A DNA stretch of 64,000 nucleotides from Changpingibacter yushuensis (GCF_014041995.1 NZ_CP059492.1:992001-1056000), one strand, 5' to 3'. Positions 33,390 through 42,609 are shown, counted from the first letter of the stretch. The notes: a model not told the origin generated them from the letters alone. A program made the numbers and translations.

Positions 33390-36029
33390 TCAGATATCTG
33401 TTGCGGCTTTGAGTGCATCCCGGAATTCGGACATGCGGTTCTCCTGGTTGTAGAACGGCAGGCCGATGATTCTGTAGTCGGTATTGTCGACGTAGATGGT
33501 GTGCGGGATAGCGTTCTGCTCGATGGCGAGCAAGAATTCTTCCTTCCATTTGTCGGTTTCGAGTAGGTGCGTACCCTTCGGCTCCACGTAGATCTGTTGC
33601 TGCTGGTAGGGCTGGCCCTTCCGGCGCAAGAAGAGGAGGAAGTCGGGTTCGAATCGTTCGCCGGTCTCAAACGAGTAGATGGCGAGCGGCGCCAGCCGTT
33701 CGTTGCGCACCAGGCAAACCTCGTCGTAGCGCTGTTTGAGGTCGTCGACAACGGTCGAGAAGTACTTGACGAAGGATTTCTCTTCGCTGGTGCCATAGTT
33801 GTCGTTGTAGACATACCATTCGGCGTTTTCAAGGTTAACGCGACGGATGGAATCAGGATCGCTGCTTTGGCTAGTTCCGATCCCACCTTCGACCGGATTC
33901 GCGATCTGTAGGCGCTTGTTGCGTAGTACCTCGTTCAACCGTTTGGCTTCGAACTGATGCGTGCCACGGTAGGTGACCTTGATGCCTGCCATGTAGCTGG
34001 CGACGGCTCGGAAGACTATGTCTAGGCCAGTCCTCAAGTCAGCCGCAGTGAGGTCTACAGTGTCGCTTTGGAAGGTGATCTCAGTTTCGCCGAGGTAGTC
34101 GCTAGACGTGATGAACTCGCGGGTCGATTCCAAGTGAGGGAAATAGTGCTTGAGCGCCTCGAAGCGGAGTGCGTCGTAACGCGCCAACGATCCCAAGGTC
34201 ACATTCAATGGCATCTCGTTGATCCTACGGCGGATCGTATGCACCTTCGGATTCTCGGACTTGTCTGTTTGCTCGGTGGCTGTATCGAAGAGACTAACGA
34301 GCCGTGAGGGGGCGTGGCGGACATCGCGTTGGTAGATCGCCGACTTGACCCGGTTCTCCAGTTGGGTCACTCCATCCCGGGAGACTTCCTCGCGGCTGTT
34401 ACTGAACACCATCGCGTTGTGGTAGAAGTCAGTCTGTTTGAACGACGATTTGAGTTCGTAAGTGACTTCGGTGACCTCATCAGGCAGTAAGCCTGTTTCA
34501 CGTAGCGCGAGGCGTAGCTCGGTGATGTACTTCGAGTCCTGCTTGGAGTGGTAGAGCAGGGTTTCAAGGAGCCGGTTGGGGCTGTCAAGGTCGTGATCGT
34601 ACTTGCGGACGGACTTGTCTGCCTGGTCGCGATCAATGGACTCGTTTTCAAGAAGGAACGGGAAGTAGCGCGCTCCGCGCCCGATCAACTGAGCTTCCTT
34701 GATCGTGTACGCGCCGGGCTTGCCTGCTTTGCCTCCCTGACGAGTTTCGTAGAGGCGGACGATGTCGTAGAGGTTTAGGACGTCCCAGCCTTCGTTGAGC
34801 ATGTCGACCGTGAAGATGATCCGATACGGGTTGGAGTGATCTTCGAGGGAGTTCACTGCCAACTGCTTCTCAGTCGAGTTGTCGGTCGAGCCATTCATGA
34901 TGATGGCGTTCTCTTCAGCAAACCCCTGCTGGATGCTTGAGCGCAGGGAGCGTAGGCTCGGATCCTTCTCCTGGAAATAGCCGATGGCTTGTTTCATCAG
35001 GCCGTCGGTGGCCAAGTCCTGGATTTCGGACTCGGTGAGTCGTTGGAGTCGCTGGAAGAACTGGTCGTAGAACGCTTTCGAATCATCGATCCTTTGCGAC
35101 TTCAACAAAACAACCGGTTTCGAGTACACGCCACCATCAGCGAACAGTGCACGGCGATACTCAGACAAGATCAGTGATTGAAGAGTCCTTCCCCAGGGAT
35201 CGAAGACAGATTGGAAGTTCTGGAAGTCCTTCGTGAACCCAGACTCGCGGAATCGCGCCAGCGGGTAGTCAAAGACAATCTTGTCCTTGTACTTCCGAAG
35301 AATGTTGCGGTCACGCAGATCGACAGTCGCCGTGAACTCCAGCAGCACATTATACCGGTTACCTAGAAAGGCCGAGATGACCGTGTATTCCCATGAGCGG
35401 TCCTCCTCGTCCTCGGACTTCGTGGCCCTCTTCGTTCGCGTATTCACGTGGTGTGACTCGTCAGAAATCATCACCACCGGTGCATCCTCGAAGTCATCGC
35501 TTGTGAGCGCGTTTTCCTTCGGATCAAGGAAATCCATGTGCAGTTTTTGCGTCGTCGAGAAACAGAGGTTGATAGCGTTCGGATCGGCGGCAGCGAAGTT
35601 GTTGACCTCGTTGATGGGAACCCGCATACCATCGATCTCAATTGACTCGGCGAACAGATACTTCGCTGAAGCCGAGTCCAAGAAGTTGGCTTTGGTTTTC
35701 TCGATGATGTTCGTTTGATTCACGAAGAACAGGAAGTTGCGGTATCCGAGCGAGTAGTAATGCAGGATCAGGCCAGCCATCATCACGGTCTTACCTGAAC
35801 CGGTCGCCATGTGGTAAAGCAAGTGCGTCTGTCGGTTCTTCGAGAAGTTCTCGTTGCTCAGATATTCGAGCGTGTTTGAGAACGCGTGCTCTTGGTATTC
35901 GCGCAACTCGATGTGCGGGGCGAGATTCTGCTCGATGTGGGCAGGTAGCTCGTGTCGATTCCCGAAGTCATAGAAGAGGTCGAGTTGCTGGAACAGGAGC
36001 ATGTCTTGGGTAGTTGGGACGCTCATCAT
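33390..36029 (-). CDS. res: Type III restriction enzyme, Res subunit (helicase-nuclease)
   Basis: 879 residues. SF2 helicase: Walker A MATGSGKTVMMAGLILHYY near residue 70, DEAD-type box VMISDESHHVN, later FTVDMLNEGWDVLNLYDIVRL (motif VI region) and AQLIGRGARYFPF. The C-terminal PD-(D/E)xK nuclease is visible: FEPDFLLFLRR then IYVEPKG. All needed catalytic residues are present. It overlaps the mod stop codon (ATGATGA), giving translational coupling with the methyltransferase. Together they form a type III restriction-modification system that cleaves DNA with unmethylated asymmetric sites. Confidence 0.9.
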   Translation of the reverse strand: MMSVPTTQDMLLFQQLDLFYDFGNRHELPAHIEQNLAPHIELREYQEHAFSNTLEYLSNENFSKNRQTHLLYHMATGSGKTVMMAGLILHYYSLGYRNFLFFVNQTNIIEKTKANFLDSASAKYLFAESIEIDGMRVPINEVNNFAAADPNAINLCFSTTQKLHMDFLDPKENALTSDDFEDAPVVMISDESHHVNTRTKRATKSEDEEDRSWEYTVISAFLGNRYNVLLEFTATVDLRDRNILRKYKDKIVFDYPLARFRESGFTKDFQNFQSVFDPWGRTLQSLILSEYRRALFADGGVYSKPVVLLKSQRIDDSKAFYDQFFQRLQRLTESEIQDLATDGLMKQAIGYFQEKDPSLRSLRSSIQQGFAEENAIIMNGSTDNSTEKQLAVNSLEDHSNPYRIIFTVDMLNEGWDVLNLYDIVRLYETRQGGKAGKPGAYTIKEAQLIGRGARYFPFLLENESIDRDQADKSVRKYDHDLDSPNRLLETLLYHSKQDSKYITELRLALRETGLLPDEVTEVTYELKSSFKQTDFYHNAMVFSNSREEVSRDGVTQLENRVKSAIYQRDVRHAPSRLVSLFDTATEQTDKSENPKVHTIRRRINEMPLNVTLGSLARYDALRFEALKHYFPHLESTREFITSSDYLGETEITFQSDTVDLTAADLRTGLDIVFRAVASYMAGIKVTYRGTHQFEAKRLNEVLRNKRLQIANPVEGGIGTSQSSDPDSIRRVNLENAEWYVYNDNYGTSEEKSFVKYFSTVVDDLKQRYDEVCLVRNERLAPLAIYSFETGERFEPDFLLFLRRKGQPYQQQQIYVEPKGTHLLETDKWKEEFLLAIEQNAIPHTIYVDNTDYRIIGLPFYNQENRMSEFRDALKAATDI

Positions 36030-38080
36030 TCGCCCTTCTGGTAGAAGGACTTCGTGAACGCGACGTCAGCCTCCGACAAGCCGAGGTCAGCATCTTCGAC
36101 TTCTGCGGCGTTGACGTACAGCCGGTTCTTGTCGACCAGCTCAGCCACGGTCATTTTCTGGTCGTCGAAGGACAGCTCCGCGAACTCCGACGCGGAAGTT
36201 GCTAGTTCGTCGGGCAGGACAGATGGTCGCAGCAGGCCACGCTCAGTCGCTCGATCGAGTACCAGCTGAACCTCATCCGTAGTTGTGGCGTTCCGCAGTT
36301 CGCTCATCAGCTGCTCGCCCTGCTCGGCAAGCTCGACGTAGACGAACGAGCCGCCCCCATTCCATCCGACGCTCTTGCTAACCCCAGACTTGTCACCATG
36401 GATCACTTTGCGCAATCGGACAAGAGGGCTGTTGTTTCCATAGTCAAGCTGTTCGATACCTATGTATCTGCGGCCCATTTTATGTGCGACGGCAGCCGTC
36501 GTACCAGAACCGAGATGGTAATCGAGAACCAAATCACCCGGATTTGTGTTCAAAGCAATAATGCGTTGAAGGATTTTCTCAGGCTTCTTCCCTCCTTTTA
36601 ATGTAACGCCCCCCTCAGCTGCAATGCCTTCGTACGGGGTATCAGACCATATGTTTGTAACCTGCATGCTAGGCACAAGCTCATTATCGATCTTGCGGAC
36701 CTTCTTCGAATAGAATGCCAATTCCTGGCCGTTATTTACGTATACGGTGTACTGGTTTTCTCGTTCGATAACAATAATGTTCTCACCCGCCTGCCTTGAG
36801 GCGTCACGTGCCGCTACAACTTGAGCACCAGCCTTATCGCTAATAGCCGTGTAGCGGAACACCGAGTCATTGTGCTGCAAAGCAAATTCAGCTGCCATTT
36901 CCTCGACTGCGGCTTTGCCGAGCTGTCCCCGCATTTTTACTACGCTGGAAAATCCGTTCTGTTCTGCGAGGTAGTCGTAAATGCTTACGATTCTCCATTC
37001 GTCAGGCGCTTCACCTTTGTTCGTTACGTAGTACTTATAGTTGTTGTCCCACTCTGTGGCCACATACTGTGTGTTGTATCGCCACTGACGCTTATCCTTT
37101 CCGAACGCAAGAACATACTCCGCTGTTTCGAAGACTCCAGCGTTTACGCTCGCGAATCCCGAGGGCGACTTTGTGCGGACAGTGATCTTGTTAAGGAAGT
37201 TCTCCTCGCCGAATACTTCTTTTAGCAAGAGATGCAGTTCGGCAACTCCATCATCACTTATTTGAACGAATATGGCTCCGTCTGGAGTGAGGAGCCGACG
37301 GGCCAACTGCAATCGGTTTTCCATGAACGTTAGCCAGGTGCTCTTCTTGAATTTGCTGTTGTAAGCAAAGGTGTCTTCAGCTCTTGCCGCATTGAAGTAG
37401 TAAGGCGGGTCGATGTAAATGCACTTGACTTGGCCTTCGTACCGTTCTAGCAGTGAGCTCAGGGCGAGCAGATTGTTGCCTTTGATGAGAAGGTTGTCGT
37501 GCTCATCGAACTCAGTAACGTGTTCTTCCCCTTCTGCCGTGTATCGAGTCGCGTTGCTGAAAGCTTTGGGGGCTAGGAGTCGGCCTATTTCGTCTGGTGC
37601 GAGTGTTTCGTTGTAGAAGATTTCGTCGCGTTTTTCGTCTTCTTTGTCTTGACCACCTTCGAGTACGCAGTCTTTGTATGGCCATACGAGGGAGACTTCG
37701 GTCGAGGAGGTGAGTAGGTCGTGGTCGTTGACGGAGAGGCCGATCTTGTTGCGATAGCTGGTGTAGCTGTCGGGTAGGAATTCTTTGGAGTTGACGACCC
37801 ACATGAATTTCTCTTGGTCGAAGATAGTGATCCCATCTACGTCTTTGAAAAAGTGTCCTTTCAGAACCGATGAGGCCATGAGCAGGCGAATCAGTTGTGA
37901 GTCGAGCTGGCTAACAGCGTCCTGGATTCGTGGTTTGAGTAGTTGCCCCTCTTGGGTAACGAAACGTTCATCGCTTTTGAGGATAGTTTCAAGTTCTTGG
38001 AGAAACTTCAATGTGCGGCCTCTTCCTTCATAGTTAGGGTTGTTGTTAGTTGCGCGTCCATCTGTCTGCAAGGAGCGCAT
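36026..38080 (-). CDS. mod: Type III DNA methyltransferase, Mod subunit
   Basis: About 684 residues. N6-adenine methyltransferase of the beta class: catalytic DPPY in KCIYIDPPYYFN precedes the AdoMet motif LVLDYHLGSGTTAAVAHK, as in Mod proteins. The central target-recognition region is variable and lower in GC than the flanks, which is usual. The annotated ATG gives MRSLQTDGRATNNN. An alternative TTG at 38012 lies 8 nt after GGAAGAGG and gives LKFLQELETIL, which looks more like a Mod N-terminus. Overlaps res downstream. The recognition sequence cannot be read from sequence alone. Confidence 0.9.
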   Translation of the reverse strand: MRSLQTDGRATNNNPNYEGRGRTLKFLQELETILKSDERFVTQEGQLLKPRIQDAVSQLDSQLIRLLMASSVLKGHFFKDVDGITIFDQEKFMWVVNSKEFLPDSYTSYRNKIGLSVNDHDLLTSSTEVSLVWPYKDCVLEGGQDKEDEKRDEIFYNETLAPDEIGRLLAPKAFSNATRYTAEGEEHVTEFDEHDNLLIKGNNLLALSSLLERYEGQVKCIYIDPPYYFNAARAEDTFAYNSKFKKSTWLTFMENRLQLARRLLTPDGAIFVQISDDGVAELHLLLKEVFGEENFLNKITVRTKSPSGFASVNAGVFETAEYVLAFGKDKRQWRYNTQYVATEWDNNYKYYVTNKGEAPDEWRIVSIYDYLAEQNGFSSVVKMRGQLGKAAVEEMAAEFALQHNDSVFRYTAISDKAGAQVVAARDASRQAGENIIVIERENQYTVYVNNGQELAFYSKKVRKIDNELVPSMQVTNIWSDTPYEGIAAEGGVTLKGGKKPEKILQRIIALNTNPGDLVLDYHLGSGTTAAVAHKMGRRYIGIEQLDYGNNSPLVRLRKVIHGDKSGVSKSVGWNGGGSFVYVELAEQGEQLMSELRNATTTDEVQLVLDRATERGLLRPSVLPDELATSASEFAELSFDDQKMTVAELVDKNRLYVNAAEVEDADLGLSEADVAFTKSFYQKGE

Positions 38081-38207
38081 GAACTTTTGACAAGCAACCG
38101 AATGGCTGCGTAAGTGCAGAAGTGCCGGCTAGACAACCGCCGCCCACTCTGTGTTGAACGGCGTCGTAACGCGTCATCGGCGACCCAGAAGAATAATGCC
38201 AACTGGC

Positions 38208-38366
38208 TCATGCGTCTTCTGCCTTATCTTTGTCCGCAGGCACAACTTCGAGGATGTCTGCCATTTGGCAGTCGAGTGCTCCGCAAATGCGCAGAAACTT
38301 GTCTGCCGTGTCCCACACGATCCGGGCCGTAGCCGATGCTGCTGCCCTCGTTGCCTCGTTCGCCAT
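38208..38366 (-). CDS. Small XRE/Cro-type regulator, probably truncated
   Basis: 52 residues, MANEATRAAASATARI. Its C-terminal part, ADKFLRICGALDCQMADILE, matches the last helices of HTH_26/Cro-CI type regulators (pattern LxxICxALxCxxxDLLE). The recognition helix region at the N-terminus is replaced by Ala-rich sequence, so it may be a remnant. It lies upstream of and in the same direction as mod-res, the position of a controller (C) protein. The surrounding 38081-38535 contains nothing else I recognise. Confidence 0.4.
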   Translation of the reverse strand: MANEATRAAASATARIVWDTADKFLRICGALDCQMADILEVVPADKDKAEDA

Positions 38367-38535
38367 GCCTCGTTGCTCCTATGTTTTCGCGCACTGATAC
38401 CACTCACTCACCGTGAGTCGGCCTCTTTGCATGTGGTCTCGCGAACCTCGTGGACGTGTTCGGCGAGACCGTTCACCACGGATTACCCTAGTCTGTCATC
38501 TTCATGGAGAGCCATGTGGAATCGTATAGCGGGAG

Positions 38536-38835
38536 TTACTGCTTCACGTCGATGAGGGTGTATGCGGCCTCGTCTTCGTCGAAGAACTCTTCTCCGTTGA
38601 CTTCGGTCATTTCAAACATCGACTCGTGCATTTCGCACTGTACGAGGTACTCACCACCTGCAAGGGCCTCCTCTTTCGCGACGCAGAAGGTATCCTGCTC
38701 CCGTTCTTCCGTGGCATGTGAGCAAGGATGACGTGGTATATGTGGTCCACTCCTCTTTACTGTCGGCCCCGCTCCCTCGGTCCAATCGCGACCCACCACC
38801 GACGCCTTAGAGCTGAGGCGGCGATACGGACACAT
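38536..38835 (-). CDS. Possible small acidic protein
   Basis: Up to 99 residues; the coding-like part is the acidic C-terminal ~55 residues (ALAGGEYLVQCEMHESMFEM then TEVNGEEFFDEDEAA). No good ribosome-binding site or in-frame internal start is seen, and no CCGCACAC motif. It could be a real small protein with a mis-set start or a remnant. Confidence 0.3.
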   Translation of the reverse strand: MCPYRRLSSKASVVGRDWTEGAGPTVKRSGPHIPRHPCSHATEEREQDTFCVAKEEALAGGEYLVQCEMHESMFEMTEVNGEEFFDEDEAAYTLIDVKQ

Positions 38836-38900
38836 CCGCCAATGTCAGTGCACCGAGTGGGGAGTTCACATCCGGCGGTGCATGGGCAATCCATATATCG

Positions 38901-38908
38901 CCGCACAC
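38901..38908 (+). promoter_or_regulatory. CCGCACAC motif 9 nt before ATG 38918
   Basis: Octamer, TACTGGGGT, ATG. First gene of the 38.9-41.0 kb operon. Confidence 0.7.
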
Positions 38909-38917
38909 TACTGGGGT

Positions 38918-39673
38918 ATGAGCGCAGTATTTGACGAGCACGATCACCCTCGCACCCCGCATGGACAGTTCACGACCAAGTCTGGACAGAACACCGCTTC
39001 AGGCGTGAGTCTGGCGGGACATGCCGCGTGGAGTATTGACGACCCCGAGTTTCAGAGGATGAACGGTTCACTGCCTCACCTAGATGGGGCAGAAATCGAG
39101 TTCGACAATGGCGAAAAGGCGATCATCCACGTCCTTTCCTTGCGTGGATCAACATCCACGTACACACACCTGACCGACCTTGAGGGGAACGAGCGTCCGA
39201 TGTATATCCCGTCCCCACATACCTACCGCATTACCTCGTGGGACGGTGACCCGCAGCGGTTGGAGAACGAACTTGAGTACGTGAATCGGCGACAAGAAAC
39301 CATAAAGGCGGCCCGCGAAGAGGAGCAGCGTCGGACCGATGTCTTCAACCTTTTCGACGCTCAAGACGAATACTTCGCCGAGTCCATGACCGTTGTCGAC
39401 GCCAGTGGGTCCGTGCGCATCCCGTACGCCAATGCCGATGGGTCGCGCAGTGGATATCTCTTCTACACCCCGGAAGATGGTTCGATCCATGTTCGTCCGG
39501 GTTCGGATACGACGTCCCAGCGGTACACACGTATGAAGAACGTCTGCGAGACCAGCGCATTCGGTGAGGCCGCCCAGACGTATGTGGACGCGCACAAGGA
39601 CTGCGTTGCGTGCATGAAGAGTTCGCGTGAACAAGGCGACCTCCTCGAAGAGACCTACGGACGCCGTTACTAA
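38918..39673 (+). CDS. Tagged protein, paralogue 1 of a three-gene operon
   Basis: 251 residues. N-tag (second subtype) FDEHDHPRTPHGQFTTKSG then NTASGVSL. The body begins with a module shared with the next two genes: DDPEFQRMNGSLPHLDGAEI, then YRITSWDGDPQRLENELEYV. A helical charged stretch follows, then a DAQDEYFAESMTVVDASGSV segment and a C-terminal Cys-x2-Cys (DCVACMKSS). No known domain. The ATG of the next gene follows 16 bp after the stop. Confidence 0.68.
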   Translation: MSAVFDEHDHPRTPHGQFTTKSGQNTASGVSLAGHAAWSIDDPEFQRMNGSLPHLDGAEIEFDNGEKAIIHVLSLRGSTSTYTHLTDLEGNERPMYIPSPHTYRITSWDGDPQRLENELEYVNRRQETIKAAREEEQRRTDVFNLFDAQDEYFAESMTVVDASGSVRIPYANADGSRSGYLFYTPEDGSIHVRPGSDTTSQRYTRMKNVCETSAFGEAAQTYVDAHKDCVACMKSSREQGDLLEETYGRRY

Positions 39674-39689
39674 AGGAAGAAGAACACCC

Positions 39690-40463
39690 ATGACCCATCC
39701 CACAGATGCCCGCCGAGAACTGTACCGACGCCCCACCGGAGAGTTCGGCAACCAGCCGGGAGTCAACGCAGCCTCGAGCGTGAGTCTCGCGCCAGATACG
39801 CCACACCTGAACATTGACGAGCCGAGATTCCAGACGATGACCGGACCCCTGCCCCATCTGGATGGGGCGCGAGTAGAGTTTTCCGATGGACGGTCAGGGA
39901 CTATCCGAGTGAAGACCCCTCATGGTTATCGTGCTGCCGCCGCTTACGTGGAAGACGAGTCGGGAGAACGTGTGGAATCCTACATCCCACCGTCCACCAC
40001 CTACCGGCTCACCTCCTGGGACGGCAGCCAGGAACGCCTCGACGACGAACTCACACTCATCCGTCTCCGCCAAGACGAGAACGACTCCTACGATGCCATG
40101 GATGAGGCGAGAGACCGTGTTGCCGGATGCTTTTCCGATGAGGACGAGCTCTTCTCGCGAACACCCTATTGCACCGATCGCAGCGGGGTGCCAGAGCTTC
40201 GAGTGCCATACTCCAACATCAGATCTCCGCAAAACTCCGGCGCGCTCTATTACAACCCGCAGACGAAAACCGTGAGAGCAGGGGCACGTGCGAACACGAG
40301 GTCTAGGAGAGCGGCGCGTATCAGGAAGCTCATGTCGACACCTGAGTTCATGAGTGCCGCAGATGATCTTATGCGTGAGTCCGCGAACTTTCTCGATGCA
40401 CAGGGCGCCCTCATCGCCCACCAGCTCCATCTCGAACACGTCTATGGGATGAGGTTCTCATGA
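39690..40463 (+). CDS. Tagged protein, paralogue 2
   Basis: 257 residues, ATG after AAAGGAAGAAG. N-tag (first subtype) ARRELYRRPTGEFGNQ then PGVNAASSVSL. Shared module DEPRFQTMTGPLPHLDGARV and YRLTSWDGSQERLDDELTLI. The body parallels the gene at 38918, but the tag belongs to the other subtype, so tags and bodies have been shuffled. It overlaps the next gene (ATGA). Confidence 0.68.
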   Translation: MTHPTDARRELYRRPTGEFGNQPGVNAASSVSLAPDTPHLNIDEPRFQTMTGPLPHLDGARVEFSDGRSGTIRVKTPHGYRAAAAYVEDESGERVESYIPPSTTYRLTSWDGSQERLDDELTLIRLRQDENDSYDAMDEARDRVAGCFSDEDELFSRTPYCTDRSGVPELRVPYSNIRSPQNSGALYYNPQTKTVRAGARANTRSRRAARIRKLMSTPEFMSAADDLMRESANFLDAQGALIAHQLHLEHVYGMRFS

Positions 40464-41035
40464 GTGGGTCGTTTTCTGAGTCCGAGCATTCACGGGATCC
40501 CATGGGCAGGTTCACCTCACGGGCGGGGATTCGTAACGTCCCGGACGTGAGCCTCACACCGACAGAGCCACGCTTGAGCATTGACGACCCGGAGTTCGCG
40601 GCGATGACAGGGCCCCTGCCTCATCTGGATGGGGCAGTGATTGAGTTCGATGACGGGTTTCGCGCCTATATTGGCACGCAAACCCACTACGTGGAACTCG
40701 AGACCGGCTACGTGCCTGAAGAGACCGAATGCTTCTATCGCGATCAGCGTGGAGAGACGTACAACCTCATTACCCCGTCCAATCATGCGTATCGCATTGT
40801 CTCGTGGGACGGGGATGAGCAGCGGTTACAGGACGAGTTGGCGCTTGTCCACCTGCGCAACCGCCTAGGGGAACTCGCATCTGCCGAGCCGGACAATTAT
40901 GCCGATCGCATCGCCAACGCTGTCCTTATCACGGAGACATCTCGGCTCATCCGCGAGCACCTCACATATGTGGAGACCACCTACGGCAGACGGAGAAAGG
41001 ATCTGCGTTATGCGTGGGCTGGCTCCCTCGACTAG
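40460..41035 (+). CDS. Tagged protein, paralogue 3 (shorter)
   Basis: 191 residues, coupled by ATGA. N-tag SESEHSRDPMGRFTSRAG then NVPDVSL. Shared module DDPEFAAMTGPLPHLDGAVI and YRIVSWDGDEQRLQDELALV. It lacks most of the C-terminal part of its two paralogues. No catalytic motif is visible. Confidence 0.66.
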   Translation: MSGSFSESEHSRDPMGRFTSRAGIRNVPDVSLTPTEPRLSIDDPEFAAMTGPLPHLDGAVIEFDDGFRAYIGTQTHYVELETGYVPEETECFYRDQRGETYNLITPSNHAYRIVSWDGDEQRLQDELALVHLRNRLGELASAEPDNYADRIANAVLITETSRLIREHLTYVETTYGRRRKDLRYAWAGSLD

Positions 41036-41063
41036 TCACATCCACTCGCATAAGGAGACAGAC

Positions 41064-41452
41064 ATGACCAGCGACGCAGCGTCCCGCCGAGAACAGTCTC
41101 GACGGCCGACTGGGCAGTTCGGGAAACAGAATCGCCCCCATGGGCAGGGAAAGATTGCCCTCGCGCCGTCTATCCCCGAATCGGTGGATCTGACGGGATT
41201 TCAGCCCCGGGGAAAGGGTTTGTCAAAACCACGGGAGAAGACAACACGGTCAGTGTCGACGTGATGGATGGGCAGGTGGTGGTCTCACATGAGACGTTCA
41301 GTCCTAGCGGCTTCCTGTCCGTCAGCTCACTCATGTTCGATCCAGATGATGGCGTGGGCATCACCCGCGCTATTGACGAGTTTTCTTCCGAGAGCCAGAT
41401 AGAGCCGCCAGCACACAACTCGATTTCGCGTGAGCGTGCATGGGGGTTGTGA
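41064..41452 (+). pseudogene. Frameshifted tagged gene
   Basis: ATG after AAGGAGACAGAC. N-tag SRREQSRRPTGQFGKQ then GQGKIAL, continuing to LTGFQPRGKG. Near 41210-41225 (a run CCCCGGGGAAAGGG) the sensible frame changes: downstream, FVKTTGEDNTVSVDVMDGQV continues in another frame to 41452. The intact relative at 44343 has VNLTGF followed by the equivalent VTVVMDGEEVVVS, which supports a single-base frameshift. A sequencing error cannot be excluded. Confidence 0.6.
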
Positions 41453-41453
41453 G

Positions 41454-41807
41454 CTAGGCGATCTCTGGGGTGCCGAAAGAGATGCGGTTGCCATGCACCC
41501 ACCATCCCTGCAACTGGATGGGGGTGTGTATCAGGTTATTGTGGGCGGTTCCCATGAGAGGGAGTGGGACGACGGCGCGGTAGGTCCATCCTCGAGTCTT
41601 GGCGAAGAATGCGAGAGTGTCCCAGAGGGCAGGCTCATCCGTGGTAACGAAGTACTCGACGACTCGCAGTCCGGTGACTTTGATGATGCCGATGTGCGCG
41701 TCGGTTCCGTCCACACGGAGAGTCTTCATTGTGACATGCTCGCCTGAGCCTGCCCATGAGCCTCGTGCCGCTTCCATGACTTTGACGAGCGTGGGGTCGT
41801 TGGTCAT
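41454..41807 (-). CDS. Uncharacterised protein
   Basis: 117 residues, ATG after ACAGGAGAAGACACC. Compact alpha/beta protein (HIGIIKVTGLRVVEYFVTTD, WDTLAFFAKTRGWTYRAVVP). No family recognised. Transcribed against the tagged genes from its own minus-strand CCGCACAC (41854-41861), with a leader. Confidence 0.6.
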   Translation of the reverse strand: MTNDPTLVKVMEAARGSWAGSGEHVTMKTLRVDGTDAHIGIIKVTGLRVVEYFVTTDEPALWDTLAFFAKTRGWTYRAVVPLPLMGTAHNNLIHTPIQLQGWWVHGNRISFGTPEIA

Positions 41808-41853
41808 GGTGTCTTCTCCTGTGTTGTGAGGCGGTTGATATCTCCACTTCTGT

Positions 41854-41861
41854 TGTGTGCG
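41854..41861 (-). promoter_or_regulatory. CCGCACAC motif, leadered, for the 41807 gene
   Basis: Minus-strand octamer; about 37 nt of leader containing AGGAG precede the ATG. Confidence 0.6.
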
Positions 41862-41902
41862 GCTGGGTGGTTGTGGGTTGCCCTTGTGGGTGGGTGTGGG
41901 CG

Positions 41903-41910
41903 CCGCACAC
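41903..41910 (+). promoter_or_regulatory. CCGCACAC motif 9 nt before ATG 41920
   Basis: Octamer, TACTGGGGT, ATG. Divergent from 41854. Confidence 0.7.
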
Positions 41911-41919
41911 TACTGGGGT

Positions 41920-42579
41920 ATGAGAACAGCATTTGATGAGTCCGACCATCCACGCAGGCCCACTGGAGAGTTCACGACTAAGGCGGGGGTCAACGCACCT
42001 GGCGGGCTGAGTCTTGAGAGCCCGTCGCGCTTCTCATCCGAGGAAGACGAACAGATCCGCCTTGCCCACGACATCATGGTTGATCCGGACGGATACGCCC
42101 GGACCCATGACATCCCGACTTTCACAGAGCTTGGCAGTCACGGATGGGCGAAACTCATCGGCGATACGTACATGTCTGCCGGAGTGAATGGGCGAGAGAC
42201 TGTCGTTCACATGGGCAATGCGACGATCACAAGCTTCCAAGGAGATACATCCACCGAACGGGCATACTCGATGCGACTGGGGGATCAGAGCCGGATACGA
42301 CACACAGAGGATCTCCACAGCACGCTCGACACCATTGAGCATTCGGCAGGTGGGGTGAGCGAGCGCTTGACCGTTGATGGTGAGTCATCCATTGTGTTCA
42401 CGAGCCGACGCGGAGAAGCAGTGTCGCGAACGGGAGACGGTACCTACCTTGTCGGTCGTGGCGAAACTCTCAGTCAGTCCGAGGTGGATGAGAGGTTCGG
42501 TCCCCAATGTTGCTTCCACTCCTCATTCGACGAGGCAACATTCGATGAGAACGCCGAGTTCTTGACTGGCTCGCGATAG
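41920..42579 (+). CDS. Tagged protein with both tags
   Basis: 219 residues. N-tag FDESDHPRRPTGEFTTKAG then VNAPGGLSL: a hybrid of the two subtypes. C-tag LSQSEVDERFGPQCCFHSSFD then EATFDENAEFL. The body is beta-rich (YMSAGVNGRETVVHMGNATI). The C-tag coding segment 42495-42556 is identical to 31824-31885. This is the clearest two-tag member of the family. Confidence 0.7.
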   Translation: MRTAFDESDHPRRPTGEFTTKAGVNAPGGLSLESPSRFSSEEDEQIRLAHDIMVDPDGYARTHDIPTFTELGSHGWAKLIGDTYMSAGVNGRETVVHMGNATITSFQGDTSTERAYSMRLGDQSRIRHTEDLHSTLDTIEHSAGGVSERLTVDGESSIVFTSRRGEAVSRTGDGTYLVGRGETLSQSEVDERFGPQCCFHSSFDEATFDENAEFLTGSR

Positions 42580-42609
42580 GTCTGCCTTGGTAGGTGAGGA
42601 CACCTCTAC

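Noticed and set aside
38151..38555. Plus-strand frame of 134 codons in the gap upstream of mod
   Set aside because: Cys/Arg/Ser-rich composition, no ribosome-binding site, and it is antisense to the Cro-like remnant, which has recognisable helices.
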